Counted from the first letter of the stretch, positions 17,846-28,849 are shown. The stretch: DNA of 58,311 nucleotides from Microthrixaceae bacterium (GCA_947449015.1 CANFQA010000014.1:1-58311); one strand, 5' to 3'. The notes: generated from the sequence alone by a model not told the origin. Numbers and translations: made by a program.

Positions 17846-18991
17846 CTACCGGAACCGCCGCATATGGACGTTCAGGACCAGCCCAATCGCAGCAAACGTC
17901 GTGATCGTGGACGATCCACCGGCGCTCAGCAACAGCAGAGGGATTCCTGTGACCGGCATGATTCCCATGGCCATACCCACATTCTCGAAGATTGAGAACA
18001 GCAATACGGCCAGAACCCCCACGCAAAGCAGGGTTCCGAATTGGTCGCGAGCAATACGGGCTGTCCGCCAGATTCGGTGGCACAGCACGGCATAGATCAG
18101 CAACATAAGGCCGGCTCCGATGAATCCGAACTGCTCGGCCACAGCAGTGAAGATGAAATCGGTCTGCTGCTCCGGGACCGTTCCGAGACGAGTTTGCGCT
18201 CCCGAGAACAGCCCTTGTCCGGTGAGCTGACCATTGCCGATTGCCAATCGACTCTGCGCGATGTTGTACACCGCAGGGTTGCTGCGGTCATCGGGATTGG
18301 CAAATGCCGTCAGACGATCCTGTTGGTATTGCTTGATCACGGGTGAATTGAGAGCACCAACCACGCCTACGACTCCAACAATGGTCAGCACCACGATGTA
18401 GCGGGTCGGAAGTCCACCGATGAGCAGCATGGCCATCATGATCACGGTGAGAATCAGAACGAGTCCAAGATCGGGTTGCAGAAGAATCAACACCATCGGA
18501 AACGCGGACACGCCAAGAAGCGCAATCGTTCGACGGACATCGATGTCGCCACGGAATTCCGAGAGAAGAAAGGCAAGCACCGCTATGAGCGAAAGTTTGG
18601 CGAATTCAGCGGGTTGGAGTTGGAACGGGCCAACTGCAAACCAAGCCTGAGCACCATTCGATTGCGTGCCAAGCGGCGAAATCACCAGAAGAAGCATGAC
18701 GTTGGTTATTGCGTAGAGGACCCAGGCCCAATCGTGCAGCTTTTGGTAGTCGACGATGGTGAACAATGCGAGAACCCCAGCACCAATGATTACGAACGTG
18801 GCTTGCTTGAAGAGATAGGTGTTCTGATAGTCCGGGCCCGGTCCGCGTGTCGCGCTGTAGACCATGACGACACCGATGATTGACAGTGCTGCAGTGCACG
18901 CGAGAATCACTGGGTCGAGGTGACGCCATGGCGAAGTCGGGTCGCGTCGGCTCATCCGCGAGGACCGTTTTGAAACGGAGGCTTGAATCAT
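17846..18991 (-). CDS. rodA: RodA, SEDS-family peptidoglycan glycosyltransferase
   Basis: 381 aa with about 10 membrane segments. SEDS landmarks include LDPVILACTAALSIIGVVMVYSA at the start, GAQAWFAVGPFQLQPAEFAKL, and the C-terminal MGIMPVTGIPLLLLSAGGSS. RodA polymerises glycan strands for side-wall growth with the class B transpeptidase PBP2. Its ATG at 18991 overlaps the mrdA stop by one nucleotide (TGATG), so the two are translationally coupled, matching their function as a complex. Confidence 0.95.
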   Translation of the reverse strand: MIQASVSKRSSRMSRRDPTSPWRHLDPVILACTAALSIIGVVMVYSATRGPGPDYQNTYLFKQATFVIIGAGVLALFTIVDYQKLHDWAWVLYAITNVMLLLVISPLGTQSNGAQAWFAVGPFQLQPAEFAKLSLIAVLAFLLSEFRGDIDVRRTIALLGVSAFPMVLILLQPDLGLVLILTVIMMAMLLIGGLPTRYIVVLTIVGVVGVVGALNSPVIKQYQQDRLTAFANPDDRSNPAVYNIAQSRLAIGNGQLTGQGLFSGAQTRLGTVPEQQTDFIFTAVAEQFGFIGAGLMLLIYAVLCHRIWRTARIARDQFGTLLCVGVLAVLLFSIFENVGMAMGIMPVTGIPLLLLSAGGSSTITTFAAIGLVLNVHMRRFR

Positions 18992-20949
18992 CAGTCTCGT
19001 GTTCCCTGCGTCGCACTCGAAACCTCAGTCAGCGGCTGCTGAGCCAGGAGTTCATAGACATGACGGACGACCTCGCCGGATGCTTCAGCGCCGAAGCCGG
19101 ACTCTTCCATCACGGCAGCAACTGCATATCGGGGAGCGCCAAGCGGGGCGTATGACGCGAACAACGAGGTGTCGGCCTTGCCTTGAACCTGTGCGGTGCC
19201 GGTCTTCCCAACAACCTTGAATGTGGATTGATCGAAGCCCACAAATGCCGATGCGGCGGTACCAAGACCAGTGGTCACACCGGCGAGTCCCTGAACGATT
19301 GGGTCACGGACCTCCGGGGGTAGAGACACGGTTCGAACCACCACTGGGTCGATTGTGCGCAGGATTCCTCCCTCCTCCGTCGGAAGGGTGTTTGCACGAA
19401 GTACCCGCCATGCGACGTGAGGCTGGTACACCGTGCCGCCATTCGCGAACGCTGCGTAGGCACGAGCGATCTGAATCGGCGTTGCGGTGATCACGTATTG
19501 GCCAACAGCGAGCTGCACGTTGTCACCGGTAAACCAGTCGCCGTCGGGATACTGCTTTGGATACTTCTGGTGGAGAGCCTTCTTGTCGGCAGCTGTCCAG
19601 ACATACCCAGCCGATTCATTCGGGAGATCGATCCCGGTTCGAGCGTTAAGTCCGTAGGCAGATGCTGCGTCTTGAATGTGAGTTGTTCCATCCATCCGGT
19701 CCCCAAGCCAGTAGAAGTACACATCAGAGGACACGGTGAGAGCCTGCGGTAGCGCGATGCCGCCGTTCTTCACTCCACCAGCGTTTGAGAACTCCCGCGG
19801 AGGGTTCCCGACTTTGTAGACACCCTCATCGTCGTAATAGGTGTTTCCGTTGATCAGACCATTCTCGATTGCTGCTGTGGCAGTGACCAATTTGAAGGTT
19901 GAACCAGGCGCGTACTGCCCGGAGATCGACCGATCAACGAGTGCGCTCACACCATTTTGATTGAGCAGCTCGTTGTATCGATCTTGGCTGATGCCACCAG
20001 CGAATTCGGCAGGATCAAATGTTGGATAGGTGGCGAGAGCAATCACACCCCCATCAACCGGATTGAGCGCAACGACCGAACCCGCTGGAGCTCTCCGGAT
20101 CGTTCCATCGCGCTGAGGGCTACCCCTTAGAACGTCGAGCTTGTCCCGAAGCGCCTGTTCAGCCCGCATCTGCACGTCAATATCGAGGTGAAGCTGAACA
20201 TCGCTACCGGGCTTTGGGGCGGCGTAATCGACTCGCCTGACAGGACGACCTTTGGAATCAACTTCGATGGTTTCGACGCCTGGGGTTCCACGGAGGTCCT
20301 GCTCGTAGGTCGCCTCAATCCCGGCAAGTCCAACAATTGAGTCCGAACCGTAGGTTTTCGTCGCGCCGGTCTCGGGATCAGTGCCCGCTGTCAGCGTCTT
20401 GAGACCATCAGCGGTGATGTGGCCCACATAACCGAGAACGTTTGCTGCGGCCATGCCATAGGGGTAGACACGCATTGACTGTCGGGTAACCGAGACACCT
20501 GGAAAGTCTGCGGAATGTTCGGAGAGATACACCATGACTTCTTGAGAAACATCACTCGCTACGGGTGCACCACGGAGCTGTTCAGACTGAGGAGCCGAGA
20601 GCCGACGCTGGACTGTGGCTGTTTTGATCGGAGCACCGAATCGTGTGAGTACATCGGCGATTGCGGACTCGTACGCATCCTTGTTCTTCACCTTGGCAAA
20701 CACGGTGCGGTCCACTTCCACGACAAGCGATGTGCGGTTGTCGACCAGAATCTTGCCATTCGCATCAAGAATGCGGCCCCGAGGAGCCTCCACCGACAGC
20801 GTCCGGCGAGTCTGCGCACTTGCCTGCTCGACAAGCGTCGGCGCTTCCATGATCTGCAGATACCAAAGTCGGGCGAAGAGCGCGACGAAACACGCGACCA
20901 CCAGAACGCCGAGCACGCTCATCCGGATACGCGGAGACGCTGTGTCCAT
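18991..20949 (-). CDS. mrdA: Penicillin-binding protein 2, class B transpeptidase
   Basis: 652 aa. One N-terminal membrane anchor (about 10-30), then a dimerisation/pedestal domain with the class B signature EAPRGRILDANG and the transpeptidase domain with nucleophile STFK (S350-K353), SSDVYFY (SxN-equivalent, here SSD) and GKTGTAQV. Crosslinks peptidoglycan in the elongasome together with RodA, MreB, MreC and MreD encoded around it. It lies about 65 nt downstream of mreD in the same minus-strand run. Confidence 0.95.
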   Translation of the reverse strand: MDTASPRIRMSVLGVLVVACFVALFARLWYLQIMEAPTLVEQASAQTRRTLSVEAPRGRILDANGKILVDNRTSLVVEVDRTVFAKVKNKDAYESAIADVLTRFGAPIKTATVQRRLSAPQSEQLRGAPVASDVSQEVMVYLSEHSADFPGVSVTRQSMRVYPYGMAAANVLGYVGHITADGLKTLTAGTDPETGATKTYGSDSIVGLAGIEATYEQDLRGTPGVETIEVDSKGRPVRRVDYAAPKPGSDVQLHLDIDVQMRAEQALRDKLDVLRGSPQRDGTIRRAPAGSVVALNPVDGGVIALATYPTFDPAEFAGGISQDRYNELLNQNGVSALVDRSISGQYAPGSTFKLVTATAAIENGLINGNTYYDDEGVYKVGNPPREFSNAGGVKNGGIALPQALTVSSDVYFYWLGDRMDGTTHIQDAASAYGLNARTGIDLPNESAGYVWTAADKKALHQKYPKQYPDGDWFTGDNVQLAVGQYVITATPIQIARAYAAFANGGTVYQPHVAWRVLRANTLPTEEGGILRTIDPVVVRTVSLPPEVRDPIVQGLAGVTTGLGTAASAFVGFDQSTFKVVGKTGTAQVQGKADTSLFASYAPLGAPRYAVAAVMEESGFGAEASGEVVRHVYELLAQQPLTEVSSATQGTRD

Positions 20950-21015
20950 GTCAGATCCACACAGGGACTGAGATAGTGCGCTTCACGATGGTCACGATGC
21001 GACCAGTCCAGCAGA

Positions 21016-21531
21016 TCACTGCCATCGATGGAGGGCGGGGTTGAGGGAATTACTCGGAGACTCAGCCCAGTGAACCGCTCGCCGGCATGGGAGAACCAGC
21101 ACCGCAGTAGATGCCGAGACGATCAGAAGTACCACCGGGAGGTGGCCATCAATCAAGCCAGCAACGCCGATGATCGAACCGACCACAACGAAGAAGAGGA
21201 GCCCGACGAAGGCCGAAACGAATCCAACGAGCATCGTGAGAGACCTGCCGCTGTGCACGATCAGCTTCTCCATCGATCCGGCAACCACTCCGGCGACGAG
21301 ATAGGACAGCGCTCCGAGGCCGAACGGCGTCACCACCGTGAGGTCGAGTGCAATTCCTGCCGCAAATCCGACAATTGCACCTCGGCGCGGGCCAGCAACG
21401 AGCCCTGCAGTGACCGAGAGGGCGAGGAATGCGTCCATACCGACATCGTCGATGCGGGCATGCTGGAAAAGAAATTTCTGGAGCACCGTGACGGTTATGA
21501 GCATCAGGGCATAGCGAAATGCGGAACCCAT
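21016..21531 (-). CDS. mreD: Rod shape-determining membrane protein MreD
   Basis: About 171 aa, nearly all hydrophobic with 5-6 membrane segments (for example FRYALMLITVTVLQKFLF, GFAAGIALDLTVVTPFG, GLLFFVVVGSIIGVAGLI). The order mreB-mreC-mreD-mrdA-rodA supports the name; MreD sequences are weakly conserved. The ATG at 21531 leaves 5 nt after the mreC stop. A GTG at 21555 would overlap mreC by 19 nt and is less likely. Confidence 0.85.
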   Translation of the reverse strand: MGSAFRYALMLITVTVLQKFLFQHARIDDVGMDAFLALSVTAGLVAGPRRGAIVGFAAGIALDLTVVTPFGLGALSYLVAGVVAGSMEKLIVHSGRSLTMLVGFVSAFVGLLFFVVVGSIIGVAGLIDGHLPVVLLIVSASTAVLVLPCRRAVHWAESPSNSLNPALHRWQ

Positions 21532-21536
21532 TTCAG

Positions 21537-22367
21537 TTACGACGCTGCCTTCCACAGAACGACATCGGCGTAGGTGAGATCGCGTGTCGAAGCGAGGAGC
21601 GTGATATCGACTCGCGTCTGACGAGCTGCCTCATCAGGGCGCACACTGGTAATCGTTCCTACCGGAATATTCGGAGGGAACGAACTTCCACGTAGCCCCG
21701 CGGTCACGGCAATTTGACCGAGCTCCACGTTCTGACTGATATCGACGTTGGTGCCCTGGAGAACCTGCGGATTTCCTGATCCCTCAGCTACTCCCACTGC
21801 AGAAGTACCGATGACAAGAAAGCCAATCTTGAAACCGCCGCCTGAAATCAGTTCGACGGTCGATCGGTTCTCTCCAGCCAACCGAACTCTCCCTATCAAC
21901 CCCTGACCGGTAATGACAGGCATCCCGTTTTGAATGCCGGCCGCTGTCCCCTTATCGAGTTCGATCGTGTCACCAAAATTTCCGGCTGTTCCTGCAACTA
22001 CACGTGTATGCACAACGGGTGTGTCGCCAACAAACGGGATGCCAACAAGCTGCAGTAGTTCTTGGAGCTGCTGTGTCGCAACCGCCGACTGGGTGACCTC
22101 CCCACGAAGTCGGTCGTTCTCTTCCTGCAACCGCTGGTTTTCTTTCTCGGCATCGTTCTGTGAGAACGCCGCGTCCCACGCATTACTCAAAGGCCGAAAT
22201 ACCCACGAGGCAGCATCGCCAACCGGGGAAAGTCCCGATCCGACCGCGGACCGAAGGGAGTCGAGCGGGCCGAATCCACGGCCACTCAAGGTGAGCAGCG
22301 TTATTGCAGTGAGGACCAGCAGGATCACTGTCGAACGTGACCGGCCGGACGATCCTCGCGAGGCCAC
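21537..22367 (-). CDS. mreC: Rod shape-determining protein MreC
   Basis: 276 aa. A basic N-terminus and one membrane segment (about 13-29, STVILLVLTAITLLTL) are followed by a coiled coil (about 70-105, KENQRLQEENDRLRGEV) and the periplasmic beta-barrel region (VVAGTAGNFGDTIELDKGTAAGI, GMPVITGQGLIGRV). MreC links MreB filaments to the PBP2-RodA synthase. It starts 10 nt after the mreB stop. Confidence 0.94.
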   Translation of the reverse strand: MASRGSSGRSRSTVILLVLTAITLLTLSGRGFGPLDSLRSAVGSGLSPVGDAASWVFRPLSNAWDAAFSQNDAEKENQRLQEENDRLRGEVTQSAVATQQLQELLQLVGIPFVGDTPVVHTRVVAGTAGNFGDTIELDKGTAAGIQNGMPVITGQGLIGRVRLAGENRSTVELISGGGFKIGFLVIGTSAVGVAEGSGNPQVLQGTNVDISQNVELGQIAVTAGLRGSSFPPNIPVGTITSVRPDEAARQTRVDITLLASTRDLTYADVVLWKAAS

Positions 22368-22377
22368 GACCCGAATT

Positions 22378-23451
22378 TCAGTTAATGGCCGAGGAGAACA
22401 AAACGCCCTTGAGCGCGTCGAACTCCTCGAGCGATTGACCGGAGCCGATGGCTACGGCGAAGAGCGGATTCGGTGCGACAAGAATGGGCATACCTGTCTC
22501 ATGTTCGAGTCGAGCGGCCAAACCATGCAGGAGCGCTCCACCACCTGCGAGCACAATGCCTTGCTCCATGATGTCGGCGGCCAACTCAGGCGGCGTCTTG
22601 TCAAGGGTCACTTTGACGGCGTCGACGATGCCGGACACGGGCTCCTCAATTGCCTCCCGGATCTCCTCGGTGGTAGTCACGACGGTTTTGGGCAGCCCTG
22701 TGACAAGGTCGCGACCGCGGATCTCCGCGTGGAGCTCAACCTCAAGGGGCCACGCGGAACCCATAGCCATCTTGATCTCCTCGGCGGTTCGATCTCCTAG
22801 GGCGAGGCTGTACTGCTTCTTGATGTATTGAATGATTGCTTGATCAATGGCGTCGCCACCGACGCGCGCAGACTGAGAGGTAACCACGCCGCCAAGCGAG
22901 ATCACTGCGACCTCGGTGGTTCCGCCGCCGATGTCAACGATCATGTTGCCCGTCGGTTCCTGCACCGGAAGTCCCGCACCGATAGCTGCGGCCATGGGCT
23001 CTTCGATGATGTATGCCGGCTTGCGAGCGCCGGCGAATTCAGCAGCCTCTTGCACGGCGCGCTGCTCGACCGCTGTGATGCCCGACGGCACGCAGATGAC
23101 CATTCGTGGCTTCGCCCATCGCGAGGTGTGCACCTGCTGGATGAAATACCGAAGCATCTTCTCGCAGATCTCAAAATCCGCGATGACTCCGTCCTTGAGG
23201 GGCCGAATAGCCTGAATATGCGCCGGCGTTCGACCGATCATGCGCTTCGCTGCCGAACCGACGGCAACAGGCCGCCCGTCCTTGACATTGATGGCAACTA
23301 CGGACGGCTCGTTAAGGACGATGCCTTCGCCGCGTACATAAATCAGGGTATTTGCCGTCCCGAGATCGACTGCCATATCGCGGCCCATCAGCCCAGGGAA
23401 CTGCGCACGCGACGTGAGAGCCCCAAGTGTCGAGCGGAAGCTTGCAGCCAT
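22378..23451 (-). CDS. mreB: MreB, actin-like cell-shape protein
   Basis: 357 aa from the ATG at 23451. This start has a clear ribosome binding site (gggagg) 10 nt upstream, and the longer GTG frame at 23469 begins within that site. Actin-fold motifs: phosphate-1 [14 protein letters not shown], connecting [16 protein letters not shown], phosphate-2 [15 protein letters not shown], adenosine [14 protein letters not shown]. It forms membrane-bound filaments directing side-wall synthesis. First gene of the shape operon; a hairpin lies between it and ndk. Confidence 0.97.
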   Translation of the reverse strand: MAASFRSTLGALTSRAQFPGLMGRDMAVDLGTANTLIYVRGEGIVLNEPSVVAINVKDGRPVAVGSAAKRMIGRTPAHIQAIRPLKDGVIADFEICEKMLRYFIQQVHTSRWAKPRMVICVPSGITAVEQRAVQEAAEFAGARKPAYIIEEPMAAAIGAGLPVQEPTGNMIVDIGGGTTEVAVISLGGVVTSQSARVGGDAIDQAIIQYIKKQYSLALGDRTAEEIKMAMGSAWPLEVELHAEIRGRDLVTGLPKTVVTTTEEIREAIEEPVSGIVDAVKVTLDKTPPELAADIMEQGIVLAGGGALLHGLAARLEHETGMPILVAPNPLFAVAIGSGQSLEEFDALKGVLFSSAIN

Positions 23452-23574
23452 GATCGGTGAACCTCCCACTGGAACTCGGGCCCGTGGGGCGGCACAGCAT
23501 GCAGCACACGAGCGAGGTGATGGCGGGGGCCGACAGGATCTGCGATCGGCCGGGTCGCCGGGGAGTGAACGCTA

Positions 23575-23594
23575 GCGTTTCGTAACAGAAACGC
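23575..23594 (-). terminator. Hairpin just downstream of ndk, upstream of mreB
   Basis: gcgtttc / gaaacgc form a 7-bp stem with a 6-nt loop, starting 9 nt past the ndk stop in the minus direction. No strong T-run follows. It may partly separate folC-ndk transcription from the mre operon. Confidence 0.4.
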
Positions 23595-23602
23595 AAAACG
23601 GT

Positions 23603-24004
23603 TCAGCCGAAGAAAATACGAATTTCCCGATCCGCAGCCTCTTGGCTGTCAGAACCGTGAATCAGGTTCTCAGTGAAGAGAATTCCGAGGTCGCCACGAA
23701 TCGTTCCGGGGGCGGCATCACGGGGGTTCGTCGACCCCATCATGGTGCGGACCACCTTCCATGTGTCCTCTGGGCCTTCAACGATGAGAATCATGGCAGG
23801 ACCACGGGTGATGAAATCGACCAACTCACCAAAAAACGGCTTCTCAGCGTGCTCGGCGTAATGCACACCAGCAGTCTCCGCAGTAATGGTTCTCAACTCG
23901 GCGGCCACGACGCTCAGATTCCGACGTTCGAAACGGGAGATGATCTCTCCGACCAAGCCACGTTCAACAGCATCGGGTTTGCAGATAACAAGAGTGCGGT
24001 CCAT
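23603..24004 (-). CDS. ndk: Nucleoside diphosphate kinase
   Basis: 133 aa from the ATG at 24004 (MDRTLVICKPDAVERG). Transfers gamma-phosphate from ATP to NDPs through a phosphohistidine; the active-site His is in ENLIHGSDS. MMGSTNPRDAAPGTIRGD is the conserved nucleotide-binding segment. The frame begins 9 codons earlier (24031), but that would overlap the folC stop and adds non-family residues. Confidence 0.96.
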   Translation of the reverse strand: MDRTLVICKPDAVERGLVGEIISRFERRNLSVVAAELRTITAETAGVHYAEHAEKPFFGELVDFITRGPAMILIVEGPEDTWKVVRTMMGSTNPRDAAPGTIRGDLGILFTENLIHGSDSQEAADREIRIFFG

Positions 24005-24027
24005 GGGTAAAGACGCTAGACCACGAC

Positions 24028-25323
24028 TCACCGACGGAGCGATTCCATCGCAGTTCGTGCCGCTCCGGCCACGTACAGCGAACCTGCGATGAGAACGGCG
24101 TCGTCGTCAGTGGAGATCGAGACTGCGCGGGCGACGGCTGTAGCGACATCGTCGATCGATTCCGTGAGCACCCCCATCGCTCGAGACACTGCGGCAATGT
24201 CTGATGCCGGGACTGCACGGGGGCTATCGGGGGTGCATGCGATGATCAGATCCATACTGCGAGCGCCAATCTGCTCCAGCATTTCGACAACATCACGTCC
24301 GCCGAGCATTCCGACCACCAGCACCCGGCGACCAGCGATATCAAACTCTTCTTCGAGGGTCCGTGCCGCCGCCAGCGCACCCTGAGGATTGTGTGCTCCG
24401 TCGATGATCACGAGAGGCGCATGGGAAACCACCTCGAAGCGTCCTGGCGATGTCACGCCGGCGAAAGCACTGTGCACAATGTCTTCGTCGAGCGAACGAC
24501 CGAAGAAGGCCTCGACCGCCGCGAGGGCACACGACGCATTCAACGACTGATGCCGGCCGTGGAGCGGCAGGTAGATATCTGAGGTCATGCCATTTGGTGT
24601 GCGCACGTCGAGTAGGTGCCCACCAAGCGCGGTTTGATCGCTGGCAAGGTCAAAATCCACACCGCGGACCCACATCTCGGCCGGACCTTCAGCTTCGAAG
24701 GCACCAAGCAACGATTGATCAGGCTCCCCCACCACTGCGAAGGATTCCGGCTTGATGATGCCCGCCTTCTCCGAGGCAATCGCTCCACGCCAGTCGCCAA
24801 CCCCATCAGTGTGGTCACGCCCGATGTTGGTGATCACCGCAACACCGGCGTCGCAGACGTTGGTGGCGTCGTAGCGGCCCAGCAGGCCGACTTCGACAAC
24901 GGCAACATCGACAGCACACTCAGCGAACCACAGCAGTGCTCCCGCCGTGAGAAGTTCGAAATAGGAGGGCTCGATTCCAGCCAGAGGCGCCAATCTCGCA
25001 AGCTCGGTAACAACTGACGCGAATTCATCGTCACCAATGGGCTCGCCGTTCCATGCAATTCGCTCGTTGATGCGCTGCAGGTGTGGGCTCGAATAGGTAC
25101 CGACCGAGAGTCCCGTCTCGGCAAGCAGCGAGGTGATCATCCGCGATGTCGAACCCTTCCCGTTGGTCCCAGTGACGTGGATGACCTTGAAAGACTTCTG
25201 GGGATCGCCCAGAACATCAACGAGCGCCCGCATCTGATCCAACGACAATCCATGAATGGACCCCGCCGATGCCTCGAGATTGATATGCCGGTCGAGGAAC
25301 CGGAGTGACTCGATGTAATTCAC
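24028..25323 (-). CDS. folC: Folylpolyglutamate synthase / dihydrofolate synthase
   Basis: 431 aa Mur-ligase-like enzyme that adds glutamate to (dihydro)folate. The P-loop TGTNGKGS is at about 51-58, with the family features YSSPHLQRINERI, TNIGRDHTDGVG and IIDGAHNPQGALAAA. It lies 23 nt upstream of ndk and 34 nt downstream of clpX on the same strand, within the tig-clpP-clpX-folC-ndk run. No valS gene sits before it as happens in some actinobacteria. Confidence 0.95.
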   Translation of the reverse strand: MNYIESLRFLDRHINLEASAGSIHGLSLDQMRALVDVLGDPQKSFKVIHVTGTNGKGSTSRMITSLLAETGLSVGTYSSPHLQRINERIAWNGEPIGDDEFASVVTELARLAPLAGIEPSYFELLTAGALLWFAECAVDVAVVEVGLLGRYDATNVCDAGVAVITNIGRDHTDGVGDWRGAIASEKAGIIKPESFAVVGEPDQSLLGAFEAEGPAEMWVRGVDFDLASDQTALGGHLLDVRTPNGMTSDIYLPLHGRHQSLNASCALAAVEAFFGRSLDEDIVHSAFAGVTSPGRFEVVSHAPLVIIDGAHNPQGALAAARTLEEEFDIAGRRVLVVGMLGGRDVVEMLEQIGARSMDLIIACTPDSPRAVPASDIAAVSRAMGVLTESIDDVATAVARAVSISTDDDAVLIAGSLYVAGAARTAMESLRR

Positions 25324-25357
25324 TGCGGGCAGTGCCCCGCTGGCCGAATCGTCGCCC

Positions 25358-26629
25358 TCACGATGCAGCGCGACGCGGCTTGGCGGTTTTGGTCTCGGTC
25401 ACCCGAGGAACGAGGGTCGGGTTGACCTGCTCAAGAACTACCGCCGCATCAACAATCACCTTGCCGATGTCTTCGCGACCTGGAAGGTCGTACATAACCC
25501 CGAGCAGCACCTCTTCGAGAATGGCACGAAGACCACGTGCTCCGGTCCCGCGCAACAGCGCCTGATCGGCGATGGCAAGAAGAGCGTCCTCGGTGAACTC
25601 GAGTTCGACATCTTCGAATTCGAAAACCTTCTTGTACTGCTTCACCAAGGCGTTGCGAGGCTCAACGAGAATCTCAACGAGTGCGTCGCGATCCAGATTG
25701 GCCACGGCGCCGATGACTGGAAGGCGACCAATGAACTCAGGGATGAGACCGAACTTGAGCAGATCCTCGGGGAGCACGCTCGTATAGAGCTTGCCAAGAT
25801 CCTTGGTTTCAGTTCGCAATTCAGCGGAGAAGCCAATCCCCTTCTTGCCGATACGACTCTCGATCATCTTGTCGATGCCGGCGAACGCTCCACCGCAGAT
25901 GAACAGGATGTTCGTCGTGTCGATCTGGATAAATTCTTGATGCGGATGCTTCCGGCCGCCTTGCGGAGGAACCGAGGCTGTTGTGCCTTCAAGAATCTTG
26001 AGTAGAGCCTGCTGCACGCCCTCGCCGGACACATCGCGGGTGATCGAAGGGTTCTCGGCCTTGCGAGCGATCTTGTCGATCTCGTCGATGTAGATGATGC
26101 CCGTCTCAGCCTTTTTCACGTCGTAGTCGGCAGCCTGGATCAACTTGAGCAGGATGTTCTCAACATCCTCTCCGACATAGCCAGCCTCGGTAAGTGCGGT
26201 GGCATCGGCGATGGCGAAGGGCACGTTCAAAATCCGCGCCAGGGTCTGAGCCAAAAGGGTTTTGCCGCAGCCTGTCGGGCCAATCAACAAAATGTTGGAC
26301 TTCGCCAACTCCACGTCGGTATGGGCGGTGGCCCCGAACTGCACACGCTTGTAGTGGTTGTAAACCGCGACGGACAGAATCCGCTTGGCTTGTTCTTGAC
26401 CGACGATGTAGTCGTTGAGGAATTCGAAAATCTCTCGAGGCTTCGGAAGGTCGCCGAACTCGAGATCTGAGCTCTCCGAAAGCTCCTCCTCGATGATCTC
26501 GTTGCAGAGGTCGATGCACTCGTCGCAGATGTACACACCTGGACCGGCAATGAGCTTTTTCACCTGCTTCTGGGACTTGCCGCAGAAGGAACACTTCAGC
26601 AGCTCGCCACCATCTCCGAACTTCGCCAC
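25358..26629 (-). CDS. clpX: ATP-dependent Clp protease unfoldase ClpX
   Basis: 423 aa. An N-terminal C4 zinc-binding domain (C13, C16, C35, C38) selects substrates and adaptors. The AAA+ module has Walker A GPTGCGKT, Walker [11 protein letters not shown], the pore loop in the [11 protein letters not shown] region, and the IGF-equivalent loop that docks on ClpP. ClpX feeds substrates, including ssrA-tagged proteins, into the ClpP chamber; clpP2 lies 31 nt upstream in the transcript. Confidence 0.97.
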   Translation of the reverse strand: MAKFGDGGELLKCSFCGKSQKQVKKLIAGPGVYICDECIDLCNEIIEEELSESSDLEFGDLPKPREIFEFLNDYIVGQEQAKRILSVAVYNHYKRVQFGATAHTDVELAKSNILLIGPTGCGKTLLAQTLARILNVPFAIADATALTEAGYVGEDVENILLKLIQAADYDVKKAETGIIYIDEIDKIARKAENPSITRDVSGEGVQQALLKILEGTTASVPPQGGRKHPHQEFIQIDTTNILFICGGAFAGIDKMIESRIGKKGIGFSAELRTETKDLGKLYTSVLPEDLLKFGLIPEFIGRLPVIGAVANLDRDALVEILVEPRNALVKQYKKVFEFEDVELEFTEDALLAIADQALLRGTGARGLRAILEEVLLGVMYDLPGREDIGKVIVDAAVVLEQVNPTLVPRVTETKTAKPRRAAS

Positions 26630-26660
26630 GATGTGCTCCGATGTCAGGGGGTTGAGCGGA

Positions 26661-27326
26661 TCAGCTCACTGCGGTGATTGGGCCACTGGTATCTGCCAGC
26701 TGACGGGTGGAGATCACCTCATCGATGATCCCGTACTCCTTTGCCTCTTCTGCAGACATTACAAAGTCGCGGTCGGTATCGCGGTGGATCTTCTCTTGAG
26801 TCTGGCCGGTGTGCTCCGAAAGAAGCTCTTCGAGGAGGCTGCGCATCCGAAGGATTTCTTTAGCCGCAAGCTCGATATCAGTTGCCTGACCCTGTGCGCC
26901 GGCATAGGGCTGGTGGATCAGAACCCTCGCGTGCGGGAGGGCGAGCCGCTTCCCTGGGGTACCAGCAGCAAGCAGAACGGCGGCGGCAGATGCTGCCTGA
27001 CCGAAGCAGATCGTCATGATGTCAGGCTTGACGAATTGCATCGTGTCGTAAATGGCGAAGAGTGCAGTGATGTCCCCGCCGGGTGAATTGATGTAGATGT
27101 TGATGTCCTTGTCGGGGCTTTCCGACTCGAGATGCAAAAGCTGCGCGCAGATCAGGTTGGCGACCGTGTCATCGATCGGTGTGCCCAAGAAGATGATGTT
27201 TTCCTTGAGCAGACGAGAGTAAAGGTCGGCCTGAATGGTCTGGCCACGGCTGGTCTCATAGAGAACTGCTGGGTTCGGGATGTAGTTGCTGATCTGAAGA
27301 CCGCTAAGGCCAGTTGACTCGTTCAT
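26661..27326 (-). CDS. clpP: ClpP protease subunit, ClpP2-type
   Basis: 221 aa serine peptidase subunit. Triad by alignment to E. coli ClpP: S113 (FGQAASAAA), H138 (VLIHQP), D187 (HRDTDRD). The [17 protein letters not shown] segment and C-terminal [20 protein letters not shown] resemble actinobacterial ClpP2, not ClpP1. It lies between tig and clpX. A second subunit of ClpP1 type is encoded 18 kb away (45143-45739). In mycobacteria the two are adjacent and form a mixed tetradecamer. Confidence 0.95.
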   Translation of the reverse strand: MNESTGLSGLQISNYIPNPAVLYETSRGQTIQADLYSRLLKENIIFLGTPIDDTVANLICAQLLHLESESPDKDINIYINSPGGDITALFAIYDTMQFVKPDIMTICFGQAASAAAVLLAAGTPGKRLALPHARVLIHQPYAGAQGQATDIELAAKEILRMRSLLEELLSEHTGQTQEKIHRDTDRDFVMSAEEAKEYGIIDEVISTRQLADTSGPITAVS

Positions 27327-27331
27327 CGCTG

Positions 27332-28735
27332 CTACCCCTCCTCGGTGGGGGTTGACGCCTCGGCCTCGGCCTCGGCGGTATCGGAATCGATGATGTCGTT
27401 AAGAAAATCTTCGTCCTCGTCAAGGGCGAGTTCAGCGAAAGCAATGACAGCACCCGACTCGTCAACGATGGTGACCGATTCGGTGAGCCAATCAAGCGCC
27501 TTGCGCTTGGTAATATCAGTGCGCAATGCCGGAATGTGACCAGCCTCGGTGAGCTGCGTCCTCACAACTTCAGCGTCCTGCTCGACACGCTGAGCGACGG
27601 CATCGAACTCAAGCTCGAGATCTTCCTCAGCTGCCTCGATCGACTCGGCGACGGCGACAGCTCGCAGCGCAAGGTCGACACGAGCAGAACGCTCGGCGGT
27701 CTGGCGAAGATCGGCGATGAACTGATCTGGCTCTGTACCTGAGAACTGCAGCCACTGATCGAGCGAGAGGCCCTGGGCCTCAAGTCGCATCGCCATATCC
27801 TGCAGACGCTCCTGCATCTCGGCTGCGACAAGTTGCTCAGGGATCTCATCGGCTACGAGCTCGGCGAGCGCCTCGCCGATTTTCTCGCGCACAGCCATCT
27901 GGCTCTGAGCCCGCTTGACCTGCGTCATGCGTCGGACAAGGTCCTCACGCCACTGCGCGATCGTCTCGAACTCTGAGGCTTCGGTGGCGAGCTTGTCGTC
28001 AAGATCTGGGAGAACTTTCGATTTGACCTCCGTCACTGTGACTTCGAAGTGCAGCGGATCCTCGCCCTCCTCTGCGTTGGGATGGGGAGCATCGAATGAA
28101 CGGGTATCACCAGCCGACGTGCCGGCGAGTTGCTCGTCGAGCGCGGGCACGATGGCGCCGGATCCGACTTCGTACAGATACGCACTGGCGACCAGACCTT
28201 CGAGAACCTCGCCGTTTTGGCTGCCCTCGATGTCGATGGTGACGTAATCGCCCTCCGCAGCGCTGCGCTCGACAACCTCAAGCTCCGCGTATTGGTTCCG
28301 AACCCGCTCGAACTGTTCGTCGATCTCGTCATCGCCAACGGTGGGAGACGGAACCGTGATGCTCAGAGCCCGATAGCCATCAAGCGTGATGATCGGGCGA
28401 ACCTCGACAACGGCCTCGAAGACAACCGGGCCGGATTCCTCACCCGAAGTGATGCTGATTTCCGGCGGCGCAATGACGTCGACCTCATGATCACGAACAG
28501 CGTCGGAGTAATACTCGGGCAGCGCATCGTTGAGCGCCTGGGAGCGACCAGCCGCTGAACCGAGGCGGGTTTCAAGGAGGCGCCGGGGAGCCTTGCCGGG
28601 CCGGAAGCCGGGCATACGCACCTCTTGCGCGATCTTGCGGAACGCCGCATCGACAGCCTTCTCGAACTCCTGCTCATCAATCTCGATGGACAGCTTGACT
28701 TTGTTGCCTTCTTGGGGCTCGACAGTTGCTTTCAC
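27332..28735 (-). CDS. tig: Trigger factor
   Basis: Ribosome-bound chaperone and prolyl isomerase, 467 aa. The N-terminal ribosome-binding loop has the signature [12 protein letters not shown] (about 43-54). The FKBP-like domain starts near [17 protein letters not shown], and the C-terminal helical chaperone arms run to about residue 430. The tail is acidic ([20 protein letters not shown]). First gene of the tig-clpP-clpX run; its stop is 5 nt from the clpP start. Divergent from tRNA-Pro. Confidence 0.95.
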   Translation of the reverse strand: MKATVEPQEGNKVKLSIEIDEQEFEKAVDAAFRKIAQEVRMPGFRPGKAPRRLLETRLGSAAGRSQALNDALPEYYSDAVRDHEVDVIAPPEISITSGEESGPVVFEAVVEVRPIITLDGYRALSITVPSPTVGDDEIDEQFERVRNQYAELEVVERSAAEGDYVTIDIEGSQNGEVLEGLVASAYLYEVGSGAIVPALDEQLAGTSAGDTRSFDAPHPNAEEGEDPLHFEVTVTEVKSKVLPDLDDKLATEASEFETIAQWREDLVRRMTQVKRAQSQMAVREKIGEALAELVADEIPEQLVAAEMQERLQDMAMRLEAQGLSLDQWLQFSGTEPDQFIADLRQTAERSARVDLALRAVAVAESIEAAEEDLELEFDAVAQRVEQDAEVVRTQLTEAGHIPALRTDITKRKALDWLTESVTIVDESGAVIAFAELALDEDEDFLNDIIDSDTAEAEAEASTPTEEG

Positions 28736-28849
28736 AGACCGGCGAGTGTACCGGTGCTCGGCGACACCCGGTGCACCGGGCGGTCAGTGGGCGGCCAGTG
28801 GACAGGGACCCGGCAATGACCACGTAATTCTTTGCATCCCAACCGGCAC